A DNA stretch of 64,000 bases, taken from assembly GCA_010094045.1 (NCBI GenBank), contig ML986687.1, positions 62,001-126,000 on the forward strand, in the 5' to 3' direction. Below the pieces are notes generated by a model, which was not told the origin of the DNA, did no database searches, and saw nothing but the letters and a program-made list of their open reading frames with translations. This stretch comes from Lojkania enalia. Its lineage: Eukaryota; Ascomycota; Dothideomycetes; Pleosporales. How positions within the stretch are numbered: position 1 is the first letter of the stretch; the number at the start of each line of letters is the position of its first letter. A program made the position numbers and the translations under genes. Shown in pieces: positions 11,666-20,791 of this stretch.

Positions 11666-13650
11666 ATGTCTAATCAAATCTATACAGGATTCTGGGTCGA
11701 TCGTAGTCGACATCCCGTTTTGGGTGCTACGTGGACACTCAGTGTCGATCGCGCGACTTTGCTCGCTTCATTTCTCTCATTTATCGTTACTACGATAATC
11801 GTTAACAGTCTTTTCAACATTGTTGTATTTTTCCTTTATTTTGTCCGTCCAATTCGAAAGACCGAGAACTAGTCTGTCGACCAAGTCTATATCAGTCTAC
11901 GGAACTGTTCGTCTCCGTCGCTGCCATCATGGCGTCTCTTAAAATCATTGGTGCCGACGGGTCCCGACCGTCGACATAAGATCATCGCGAACTTCTTGCT
12001 ACTGCCTCTGGGCTTTTTTTTAGTTCTGGAAATAGGAAGCAGTGCGATCCCGCCTCTGATTTTTTCCAGCTCAAGCGAAGATGTAGCACTCGCAAAGCCT
12101 GGCATCTGTGGGTTTTTGCCAGTCGATCCGACGGTCGATTCCTTGAATAGCTTGTCGTCTCGACAAGAGCTTTATGAGACAATTGACGCAAGGCGATACG
12201 CGACGGAGAAATATTCTAAGGAGCCCGCTCGATTCACCACAAGCTCCCCGTTCCCGGTTGATGCACTGCCCTTCGAGATTATCCACAACACCAGTTGTCC
12301 CTTCGATGAAAGCATGTGCTTGCTTGGTGCAAACTCGGCTATCACCTTCGATACATGGTTCTTGGACTCGCACTCACACCTGGGCATCAATGCCCCTCCT
12401 GAAGCTCGGGTTGAGTACCGCTGGTGCTCAACGTGTACCGTATTGAATGTTACCGCACGAGCCCAAGTCTTCGACGACACGACGTACGAGGGCAAACCCA
12501 TCTCAAGTAAAGAGCCGCTTGTCGAAGTCGATCTTGGAGGGCAGCCGCCTTTCAACAAGAATCACACTTTTCTCTACAGAATCAATGCGCTAGATCCATC
12601 AGGGTATGAAGTCAAGTATGTATGTCAGGTCAAAAAGTGGGAGCACTACGGGCTGACTTGATGTGGATCTTTGATGTCTTCAGCTATTGTGCCTCGCTTA
12701 CTCAACGTTTGGGACCCGATCCAGCCCCTGTACGTTCCCAATGCAAGCACAACGCTAGTCCTCATTGCGCCGAACAACGTTGCATATGAACAAAAGGTCT
12801 TCGATCCAGTCTTCCAAGCTACAACAGCCGGCTCCGATCCTGAAGCCTGGTTCTCAGATTATCGCTTCCAAGTCATAGCCTGCGTTGATCGACGATAATA
12901 CTGCAAACCCGGCGGGTCATGCACGTCATTGAATTCAACGGATGGGGACTGGTCGAGGCCCTTTGTCGATAATGGAATTTCAGCCCATTTTGCAACGGCA
13001 AGACGCTTGCAAGAACATACCAGAGATCTTACAATCTGGTCAAGTGTCAGGTCCCTGGGCCGTAATGGTACATACAATTTATCAATCCTGCTAGATTCTG
13101 TGGCTTGGCTAATCTCCTCTTATCAGCTCTCATCGCGCGCTCCCTTGTGCCCCGCCACACCGACAAATCTCCCGGTCTCCCGTCCAACCAATGGCAACTC
13201 GAAGCCAAACGCTGGTTCGAAACCGCTCTCGCCAAGCTCCAATATAGACTCGTCCAATACACCAATATAAGCCTCATAAAGCCAGCTGTCGATGTTGATG
13301 CTGAACAGCCTGAGATCAAACCAAGCACTTATGCAAATTTTACCGAGCTGGACGAGATCCTGGCATCACAGTGTGATACACAGCTCGTCAGACTCAATGG
13401 GCGTGGCCAGAATGTGAGCGTGCTTGGCTTGGCTGTTTTGCTGTTCCTGGCCGTCAGCCTCTGGGTGAGTTCTCATGCTCTTCGTTGGTGGGCCGATCGA
13501 GAGCCGCCAAAGGGAGAGAAGTGGGCACGATGGCAACGGGACGAACTCCTGGCCCTTTGGCGCGCAGCAGAGGAGATTTCCCATGGACCACCGGTACAGC
13601 AAAAAAAGCGATTAATTAACGGAGACGAGAGTGAACAGCGTCTGAGATGA
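11666..13650 (+). pseudogene. Fungal multi-pass membrane protein gene with three nonsense codons
   Basis: From the ATG at 11,666 one frame runs to 13,067. A 59-bp intron (13,068-13,126, GT...AG) then restores frame to the TGA at 13,650, about 642 codons in all. The product matches a large uncharacterised fungal membrane-protein family: an N-terminal VLGATWTL motif and hydrophobic segment, a second hydrophobic stretch near residue 105, the CPF...C and DSHSHLGINAP ectodomain motifs, a VIACVD..YC Cys motif, and a C-terminal membrane segment. TAG at 11,873, TGA at 12,659 and TAA at 12,896 interrupt it. Each is one C-to-T change from a sense codon (Gln or Arg). The TAA sits where the family context suggests VDRRQYC. 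The gene is therefore probably inactivated. Additional introns could rescue one stop but not obviously all three. Confidence 0.75.
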
Positions 13651-13829
13651 AGGGATTTTGGAAACATCTCACAATGTATAGTTTGTGAGAAGAAGGAAGC
13701 TCGCGGCTTCTCTCCATCAGATTACTTACCAGCCTGTTTCCAGCATCCGGAAAGCTCGTTCTGACATGTCCTGCTTCTGCAGGTATGTAATGGTTCAAGG
13801 TATGGGATGAGAAGATTGGTGGATATCGA

Positions 13830-14123
13830 TTGAAAGTCTCAGAACCAAGACTTGAAGGAAAGGAGATATGCTCCTGTTTTCTTCAAGACAATAGATGTGC
13901 TAAGACATGTGTGTCACGGAGTCTTAGTACCAGGGCGTACGCCGGCTCGCCCGCTATCAGTAACTTAGGGAATCATCAATATGATCGCCTTTTCACAACA
14001 CTTGGCTTGGCTGTTCTGCTTTTCACAGCCGGCATTCTCTTCTTAGGTCCCGTTCTCTTTACTGGCGGGCGGGGCGAGCGCTGCCAAAGCCCTCAATCTC
14101 GTCTCCATCACTCGCACCTCTAG
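13830..14123 (+). other. Weak 97-codon ORF with one hydrophobic segment
   Basis: It starts at an ATG and has a hydrophobic stretch (LGLAVLLFTAGILFLGPVLF) near residues 57-76. That stretch partly echoes the C-terminal membrane segment of the pseudogene just upstream (VLGLAVLLFLA). It may be a decayed partial duplication of that tail. No family is recognised and coding status is doubtful. Confidence 0.25.
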
Positions 14124-14366
14124 CTCCTCTGCCTCCTTCTACTGACCTAGCTCCCTGTACGTAGATGCAAGCCAAACCATACAAGTGAGTGTCTCTTGAT
14201 CGGGGTTTACTCCGTCCAGCATTTGGCTTCTTGCTTCTAACAGCTCCTGGAATGGCTTCTCAGCCTCTTTGTATCTGCCATCGCTATGCAAGCTCTTCGC
14301 GTACTTCCATACGAGCAGCGTTCCCAATAGCCAGTTACTGGTGCTGTCAGTATACGAAGTGACCAA
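14050..14366 (-). pseudogene. Tetratricopeptide (kinesin-light-chain type) gene fragment
   Basis: On the minus strand, 14,366-14,139 encodes YAKSLHSDGRYKEAEKPFQELLEAR, a gap, and WLASTYRELGQ, followed by a TAG. The same frame then continues KEAEELEVRVMETR. These are TPR units of the type found at the C-terminus of fungal NLR-like and patatin-type proteins. The stop falls where a Trp (GRWKEAEEL pattern) is expected, so TGG-to-TAG fits a G-to-A change. Only about two repeats remain, with no N-terminal effector or nucleotide-binding domain nearby. It is a relic. Confidence 0.65.
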
Positions 14367-14369
14367 TTA

Positions 14370-15850
14370 CGGACCGAGGCGTCCATGCTGGCTAGCTGTA
14401 CTTACCAAAATTTTGACATTGCTATCAGCATTCAGTAGCTGCCAAGACTCTCATCCGAATAGCCAGCTACTGCACTTTTTAGCAGTTACTGACAGCTACT
14501 GGAGGGCTGAGGGGGTGGGGGTACTCGGCATAGTAAATAAGGTGTCTTAGGAGGTGTTTTGGGAGGCGTTTTGGCACTGCTCCACCAAGTTGACCTGCTA
14601 ATTGAGCTCTGTGATTGCACGCCAAGGCGCGTAATGTAGTTCCGCTGTAGTATTGCGACCTTCACAGCTTTTGACGGTCTCGTGGAGCAATTTCACGGCC
14701 CGGCAGGCGGCAGTATCGGTGGTTGACCAAGTGAAGAAACACTTTCCGTTTTGGCGCCTTCGCGCTGTGCGGAGGATTTCCTCTTTGTTCTCACGATGGT
14801 CGTCTTGGGCCACAAAAACACAGACGGTCTATATCATTCGCAAGATCATGTACCGACCTCTTTCGTATCTGTATACTTGCTAAAGAAAGGCTATAAGCAT
14901 TTCATTGTTCCTCTTGCTGTCGTTGTGTGTTCATGCCAATGATGCTCCGACCTGATGGCTCCGACCTGATGGCTCCGATCGAGGCGAAAATTTACCTGAT
15001 CTAGTCCAATGTATCGATCATCCGGAACAGTCCCGAATGACAATCCGTGAGCAGCGTAAACACGCCGTTGACCTCGGTTGACGGCATTTCCTGCTGGAAG
15101 CTACCAACTATTCGTGGCACATAGTGTACGAGATACCATCGCGCCTGTTTCGGCCCGGGCTATTTTGCGCTAGGAAATGCGATTGCAATTCGACTTTGCA
15201 GATCTCGGTTCGGCAGTGGAGAGACGGAGAAATTATCAAGGAAGCGCTTGGGGGCAGTGCGTGTAAATGGCTGATGGTCGCAGACGGTACAGACTACCAT
15301 GTCGTCCTCATGACTAGCGGCGAAGGCGGAGACCATGAGTCCCTCAAACGTTCGAATGTTCTCCAAGAGGTGGCAAATGGCAAGATCGCATGCATCACGC
15401 AAAAGCAGAAAAGCCACAAAACTTGACATGGAACAGTACGTTAGGACAGTATGATGCGGGCGGACCTCTGGCTAAGCCGCTACTCGAGCGACGAGTCTGG
15501 AGTCAGGCGGCTGTTTTAGTGGTATGAGGCCGTCGACGAATTTGCTCAAAGCCCTTCTGTATTTTTCACAGTTCATATACCAGCGGCGGCAGCCATCGAC
15601 AACAACATTGCGGTAAGTGTGTACGTGTTACTTCAATTCGAGCACTAAGCATCATGTACCTGTCTACCCAAGTGGTAGCTGCCATATTGCATTCATCATT
15701 TCTAGCATCGTTGTCAGGCTCCTGACGCCCAGGTTCACTTATGTGTTCTTCGAACATCATCGCAATGCATGTTTAGACTCGGGATAATATCAATCACAAA
15801 TGTTCAAAGGCTTCCTGGAGAGTGCTTGTAGTGCATTCCAAATAGTGATT
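14370..15850. other. Intergenic, no gene supported
   Basis: Several ORFs of 60-100 codons on both strands lack recognisable motifs or convincing starts; the longest is 15,124-15,426 with a GTG start. A short direct repeat, CTCCGACCTGATGG, occurs twice near 14,945-14,972. I see no RNA gene. Confidence 0.5.
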
Positions 15851-15851
15851 G

Positions 15852-16490
15852 TTACAAATTCCAGAGTAATGCGGTCATTCCCATCCCAAGCTTGGCAATT
15901 CCAACAGACTTCATCGCTGTGGCCGTTCCTCCGGCGCCCTTTCCTTCGCAGTAAAGCCCACCCTCTCCCTGCAGGCATTTGGTGCCTTCAGGACAGCAGG
16001 ATGAGCCACAACAATTGTAGTTCTTGCCGCAATATTTGCTTCCAGAAGATATTCCGCAGCACTCGGTGCCCTTGGGCGCACATCCAACACCGCATATATA
16101 CTCGTCTGTTTCGCACGTAACGCATACGCCATTCCCGCTCCTATCATATGTGCAGTCGTCGGACGAGTTGCAGCATTTAGAGTCACACTATCACAATGTT
16201 AATGTGGTGGACCGAGAAATCTATTGAGACCTACGCAGAATTTGCTCAACGCGCAGCATCCGGCTCCGCACTTCGCTGTCGCCGTGTCAGCCTCCTTCTG
16301 ATATACTTCATGAGAACCTACTAGCAAACGATCCGCAAGAGTCTGCTCTTTCCACCAGCGTGTCCATGCCCGAACCGAATCGAATAGTCGCGTTGTTTGC
16401 TGCCCGAGGCTCAAGTTTATAGGTTAAGCCATCATACGCGCAGGTTTTGCCTAGGATAAGGAAAAGAAGACCGAACAGAGCTGATTTCAT
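15852..16490 (-). CDS. Small secreted cysteine-rich protein (effector-like), intron-containing
   Basis: The ATG at 16,490 starts a signal-peptide-like sequence (MKSALFGLLFLILGKTCA). A well-defined 47-bp intron lies at 16,188-16,234 (GTAGGT...GATAG, with branch-like ATTAAC). It joins ...CALSKFC to CDSKCCNSSDDC in frame. The last exon ends at the TAA at 15,852-15,854. It is packed with cysteines, including CC pairs in TECCG, YNCCGSSCCPEGTKC. After that comes a Gly/Ala-rich and mildly hydrophobic tail, so a GPI signal is possible but not certain. The frame also shifts between about 16,330 and 16,300. A 58-bp GTGGAA...ATCAG intron (about 16,291-16,348) would repair it, but its donor is weak, so a frameshift is the alternative. 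A solo LTR lies 83 bp upstream of the ATG. The family is unknown. Confidence 0.65.
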
Positions 16491-16572
16491 GTTGATGCAA
16501 AGATTCCGATGTTCTACGAAATAGCCAAGGCGCTCAGAGAATCGAAAAATGATCTGGACGTAGGGAGGTATA

Positions 16573-16743
16573 TGTCACGGTTATGGAAGGAGACGTCTGG
16601 TAGACGTGCAGGTGAGAGCGACTGCTTGTGAAGCTATGGGAAGTTAGGACTGCACATTAGAAAGCAGGTTCTTGGAACTTGCATCAACACACAGATATAC
16701 ACGGATACAGACACAGAATAATAGACCCTCTTTTACCCTCATA
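16573..16743 (+). mobile_element. Solo Copia LTR (171 bp), undamaged
   Basis: The sequence runs from TGTCACGG to CCCTCATA. It matches the LTRs at 55,313-55,483, 60,523-60,693 and (reverse complement) 62,904-63,074. Those carry RIP-type changes that this copy mostly lacks. No internal element sequence adjoins it. The 5 bp on each side (GTATA and CAGCC) do not match, so the target duplication is lost or one flank has been rearranged. It sits upstream of the minus-strand cysteine-rich gene and could affect its promoter. Confidence 0.85.
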
Positions 16744-16944
16744 CAGCCTAACCCAGCCACGCAAAGTGTGCGTTTTCAGCTCTTGGTTTGCTTGGCCAAA
16801 CAGATCGTTTCGTACCATACGAGAACGCAAAATATGGAACGCCTGCCATCTAAGTTTCTACTTTTAGCATACGCGTAAGGCTTCAGATTTTCTACTTGTT
16901 ATCCTACTAGCGCAGCTAGTCGCTTGCGATACTAGAGAGAATCA

Positions 16945-17331
16945 ATGGACCAGCTCGCGAAGCAAGTTGTTGAGTGGACATCGTACAATAATACGAACAG
17001 GAGCAATCGATTAAACCTGCTCTCAATTGTCCTTTATGAGCAGTACGAGCAGACAAGCAAGATGGCAGATCTTGAAGAGGCGATTGATACGGCACGCCGA
17101 GCGATTGGTTCGGCTCCGGCAGATCACCCAGATCGAGCAACATACCTGAAGAACTTAAGCGATAAGCTTGGGAGGCGATACGAACGATTGTCGGCGCTGG
17201 TAGACCTAGAAGAGGCAATCATGGTAGCACGTCAGGCTGTCAACTTAACGCCATCTGACCATACAAACCGCTCGACTCGCTTGGACAGTTTAGGACGTAT
17301 GCCAGAAAGGAGGATATTCGCGGGTTTATAG
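16945..17331 (+). pseudogene. CHAT/TPR-type repeat protein, truncated
   Basis: From the ATG at 16,945 it encodes two helical repeats of the type that precede CHAT peptidase domains in fungi (MADLEEAID.AR.A, then VDLEEAI.VARQAV..TPSDH..RS.RLDSLG). Homology stops at about residue 118. The frame then runs into the duplicated kinase segment, which lies in the opposite orientation, and ends at 17,331. A full gene of this family has many more repeats and a C-terminal CHAT domain, so this is a 5' fragment left at a rearrangement junction near 17,297. Confidence 0.7.
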
Positions 17332-17765
17332 TCTAGGCTGATTAGCAGATTTCCACTTGTCAGGGGTGAGATACTGATACCGGTATTCACGCATTTTTGG
17401 TTTTCCAGCACGATACAACTACTTAATGCCGCTCTTAGGAATGACTCAATAATGGTGTAGGTGAGCACGTCAGGCAGGTATTTCACCTCCGCGAGGGTGG
17501 TATCTAGCCATTCTAGAGCAAGATACATTCCGGTCCCATCCATGGAATTATCGAAGACATCATATAGTTTCCGAAAGCATGCAGCCGAAGCGACTCTAGG
17601 AAGGAGATAGCTTTGACGTTCACGCTCCAGGTTCTCTACAGAAGTTGCGTCGCTGGGCGATGCTGCTTTCAGCCACTTTCCGCCAACGCTGTCGGTTACG
17701 TCGAACACGCACAAGCAAGCATCGAAGAGGCGGAAATTACATCGCTTGGCTCGAATCAGCTCCAT
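17297..17765 (-). pseudogene. Duplicated fragment of a protein kinase gene
   Basis: The segment 17,297-17,680 is about 97 percent identical by eye to 28,336-28,706. It encodes the N-lobe end and hinge of a Ser/Thr-type kinase (VENLERERQSYLLP, then LALEWLDTTLAEV). After a probable intron it reaches the catalytic-loop motif LDYKPANILLSGI, which is intact here. It then breaks off at the junction with the CHAT/TPR fragment, so DLG, APE and the rest of the C-lobe are missing. The sequence upstream of KAASPSDA differs from the 28-kb locus. It cannot encode an active kinase. Confidence 0.75.
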
Positions 17766-17769
17766 TACC

Positions 17770-18535
17770 CTCGTTCACACTTGTCACTAGCGATCGCGTG
17801 TCGCACTTTGAATCGAAGCGCAAGGGGTGGTGGTAGATGAAGAAGCCATATGCACAATTCTCGCTACCTTATGCAACGGTCTTTGGATGTGGTTGAGAAT
17901 GATATCTCCGTCTCCAAGCCAAAGTCAACGTATGTGAGGGATTGCAAGTGCGTCCGACAGACTCAGTTCTACGCTCGTACAAAATACTGTTCATATCATT
18001 TAGTTGTCGGTACCACGGTATAGAGGCGCTCTTTTGCCCGCCTGTTTGGTTGCTTGTCCACCAGATCTCACCCGTGCTACTCTGATTTGCTCAAGGATCG
18101 AGACTTGTGCCACAATGAAGAGACGCAGAAGATTTCGGAGTATTCTCTCCCTGGGTTGCACCCTAACCGCTACATCAAACGACGCACTAGGAATTACCGC
18201 TGGGCAGTAGGATTTAATGCCAGTGATCGAGAACTTCTATTTCAGACTGTGTTCTCCTTTACCCGCGGGGAAAAATATGAATCTCTAGCCATGTCCCTTA
18301 GAACTTGGCGGTGGCTGCGATTATCATAGTCTAGAACCTTGTGCGGCTGATCGCCAAGGAAAAAAAGGTGCTCGGCGCGGCTCTGGCCTTGGACGGCATC
18401 ACAGCAGACTGTAGACATATCTATATAAAGACCTCCGACACATGTGAGATCTTGTGCTTCATCCACGCTACTATCAGACGTCACCTATCGGTCTCGACTT
18501 CTCTATACATTAGTTAAAGGAACCGCGATATCAAA
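17770..18535. other. Intergenic, no gene supported
   Basis: ORFs of 60-90 codons are present but lack motifs, and several begin at non-ATG codons. This region holds the 5' flank of the HET-like gene at 18,536. No repeat or RNA is recognised. Confidence 0.5.
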
Positions 18536-19135
18536 ATGGGGTGCGGTTCAAGCAAAATGAAAGTACGGCCACTCTATAGCCTACTCCCCGACAGTCCCAC
18601 CGCCACGCGTATCTTCAACTGGTGGAATGTTCGATGCCACAGTCCAATGCACATCGATGTTGGCCTGCAAACAGAGATTGGAAGGGCGCAGGCTCTGTTC
18701 GTCATCAGATACAACGAGGACACCTTGGGCGCAACGGAGGAGATCATCGTTAACGGCAACACTGTGCGCATCTCTCAGAATGCCGCCAACGCATTGCGCA
18801 TCACCTTCGAGAATCGAGACATCTTCTCAGGCCTTACGAATGGATGGTGCCCCTATTTCTGGATGGATTGTATCTCCATCAACCTGGCTGATCCGGTAGA
18901 GACGGCCAAGCAGAAGGAACTGGAGCCGTATATCTACGCTGTTGCCAGGTGGACCCTGGATTGTACGGGGCCGGCTGCCCAGATCAAGCTGGGGACGAAT
19001 GCGTATCAAAGTGCGGTGTTGAGCTTCGGTGATCGTCTCAAGGACGACATTAGAGCTGTGCAGGATAGCATCAGTAATCTGAACAGGATGAGGGTTCATG
19101 TGCCGGGGAGGGTTATCTGGACTGCAAGTCGCTGA
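18536..19135 (+). CDS. HET-domain-like protein with N-terminal acylation motif
   Basis: This is an uninterrupted 199-codon ORF from an ATG. The N-terminus MGCGSSK fits a dual acylation signal (Gly2 myristoylation, Cys3 palmitoylation), suggesting membrane attachment. The middle resembles a divergent HET (heterokaryon incompatibility) domain: an IIVNG..VRIS.NAANAL segment followed by YFWMDCISINLADPVETAKQ. That second segment corresponds to the conserved WIDAICINQ...EK motif. The C-terminus (residues 125-199) matches nothing I know. HET proteins usually continue with GD.Y..A..V..WLG, which is missing, so this is a short or degenerate member. Confidence 0.6.
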   Translation: MGCGSSKMKVRPLYSLLPDSPTATRIFNWWNVRCHSPMHIDVGLQTEIGRAQALFVIRYNEDTLGATEEIIVNGNTVRISQNAANALRITFENRDIFSGLTNGWCPYFWMDCISINLADPVETAKQKELEPYIYAVARWTLDCTGPAAQIKLGTNAYQSAVLSFGDRLKDDIRAVQDSISNLNRMRVHVPGRVIWTASR

Positions 19136-19139
19136 AACG

Positions 19140-20230
19140 GGAAGTTATACACTCTTGTGCAGAGGATTCAGCGCCAGCGAAAACACCTGTTTCTAAAAAT
19201 GGTGTCAGTCAATACCCTTGCCATTTCCATGAACGAAGCTCATCACTCTTTCCATTCCGCTGAAAGACTGGCTTACGGCCTCGCCTTTTCTTTTCGCCAG
19301 GCTTGCTCAACACGGTGCTCAATGTCAGACTGTGGAAGCTAATTCTACTGAGCTGGAATTTAGTGTCAGGATCAATCGGGGCAAGTGATAGATCGATGGG
19401 TAAGGAAGAGTCTCAGGAACTACGCAGGGCTTAACAGCGGTTGTCACGGCTGATAACTCGATGAGGAGATGTGCTGGGTTGTTGGAGAGGCTGTATAATT
19501 CAAAGGCTTTTTTGGCTCGCCGGACTAGGGTGCACACCCTGTCTGAGAGCGGCGCGACGTATGAGTCACGTGGTCAGGATATACAGGACCCGTTGTAGGA
19601 TGATACCCTTACATTCCGACTCAACTTAAACGCTAAGACGAAAAGAGTAAGTTAGGTATACTTAATGCAGATGATACCGAGACCTGGCCGCTTGAACAAG
19701 CAACTCATGACTTAGCATCAGAATGAGGGTATTATCAGTTCGGGTTAGAAACTCCTTGAAGGCCTTCATCTTCTACAAGAAAAACCCCAGATGCTTTCGT
19801 ATTTTGGCTTGATGTGAAGGCCCTCCGATGGCATCTGTCCACGCTCTCTTGACCGGGGAGTCTGAACGCCGTCCGCACGCTTGCTTCGACTGCGGTTTGA
19901 TTGCCCATCAAGTTCGGCGACTTGCACGAACAAATTTTGAACCACAGACCACACTTCTCTACGATCTCCAGAGCTTTAATTAAAGCAGTACTTGGCATGA
20001 TTTCAAGGCAGTCCGAAGGTTGCTAGGGGAGCAGAAACAGTGGTATGCACATATACGCCTATCCCGGTGTTCGTACTGGAAGCGCAACTTCTTCTGCCGA
20101 GGCTCGTAGAAGAGCAAGGTGATACGGCGAGCTCAGCATCCAAATTCGGCCCGGGTATGACGGCATCTGCTAATCAAGAATGAGCCGTTCGTCTCTTCCG
20201 CTTACAATCTGGATCGGACGAAGTCCCCAG
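19140..20230. other. Intergenic with a possible decayed gene start on the minus strand
   Basis: A minus-strand ORF at 19,998-19,735 starts with an ATG and encodes ALEIVEKCGLWFK. This is reminiscent of the N-terminal helices of fungal STAND proteins, but the pattern breaks after about 25 residues and seems to shift frame. Nothing else is recognisable here. Confidence 0.3.
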
Positions 20231-20720
20231 TCCTATTTGTGTGATCATCCACAGAAATTCCCTTTTCGGCGCCTGGCCAGCAAATCATTCGTTTGGCCGA
20301 GCGAGGTATTGGGCACGGGAGATGAGAAGTGACAACTCGATACTGAACGGGACAGCACCGAACACACCGTGGAGCTCGTGGTTGACACAACGCAGACTAG
20401 CCGCTGTTACCGGCTCATCAATGGAGAGCACAGCACGAAGGAGCTAGCCAAGTCGTATGAAGAGATATGCGGCGTGAAGGTTGATATTGAGTTCGATGAA
20501 AGCATCAAAGATTTCCACAGGGCCGCGGATAAAGCCACGGAGGAGCAAGGACTTCAAAACTTCTTGTCTTGGATAAGATATTAGGACTAGTACTATCCGT
20601 GGAATAGCACAGCCAACAAGAAAAGAGCTAGACATGCACTTGGGTGCGACTGTCAAGACAACCACACTGGTGAAGTTTCTGCGACAGAATTCTCATGTCA
20701 AGTGTGTGCCCAATGTTCAG
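20230..20720 (+). pseudogene. Possible NmrA-like/NAD(P)-binding oxidoreductase C-terminal fragment
   Basis: The plus strand at 20,369-20,584 encodes RLINGEHSTKELAKSYEEICG, followed by a Y-rich segment with TAG codons. After a frame change it gives LDMHLGATVKTTTLVKFLRQN. This order resembles the C-terminal part of fungal NmrA-like (isoflavone-reductase-type) proteins, which end with a ...VKPTTLEEFLR motif. There is no Rossmann GxxGxxG region nearby. In-frame stops and a frameshift indicate a relic. The family call is from pattern memory only. Confidence 0.35.
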
Positions 20721-20791
20721 AACCTCAGTCGAAGAGTGGCGATCTTCCCGAAAATTCCCAAGAGAAGCTTGATCAACCATATACTTCATGG

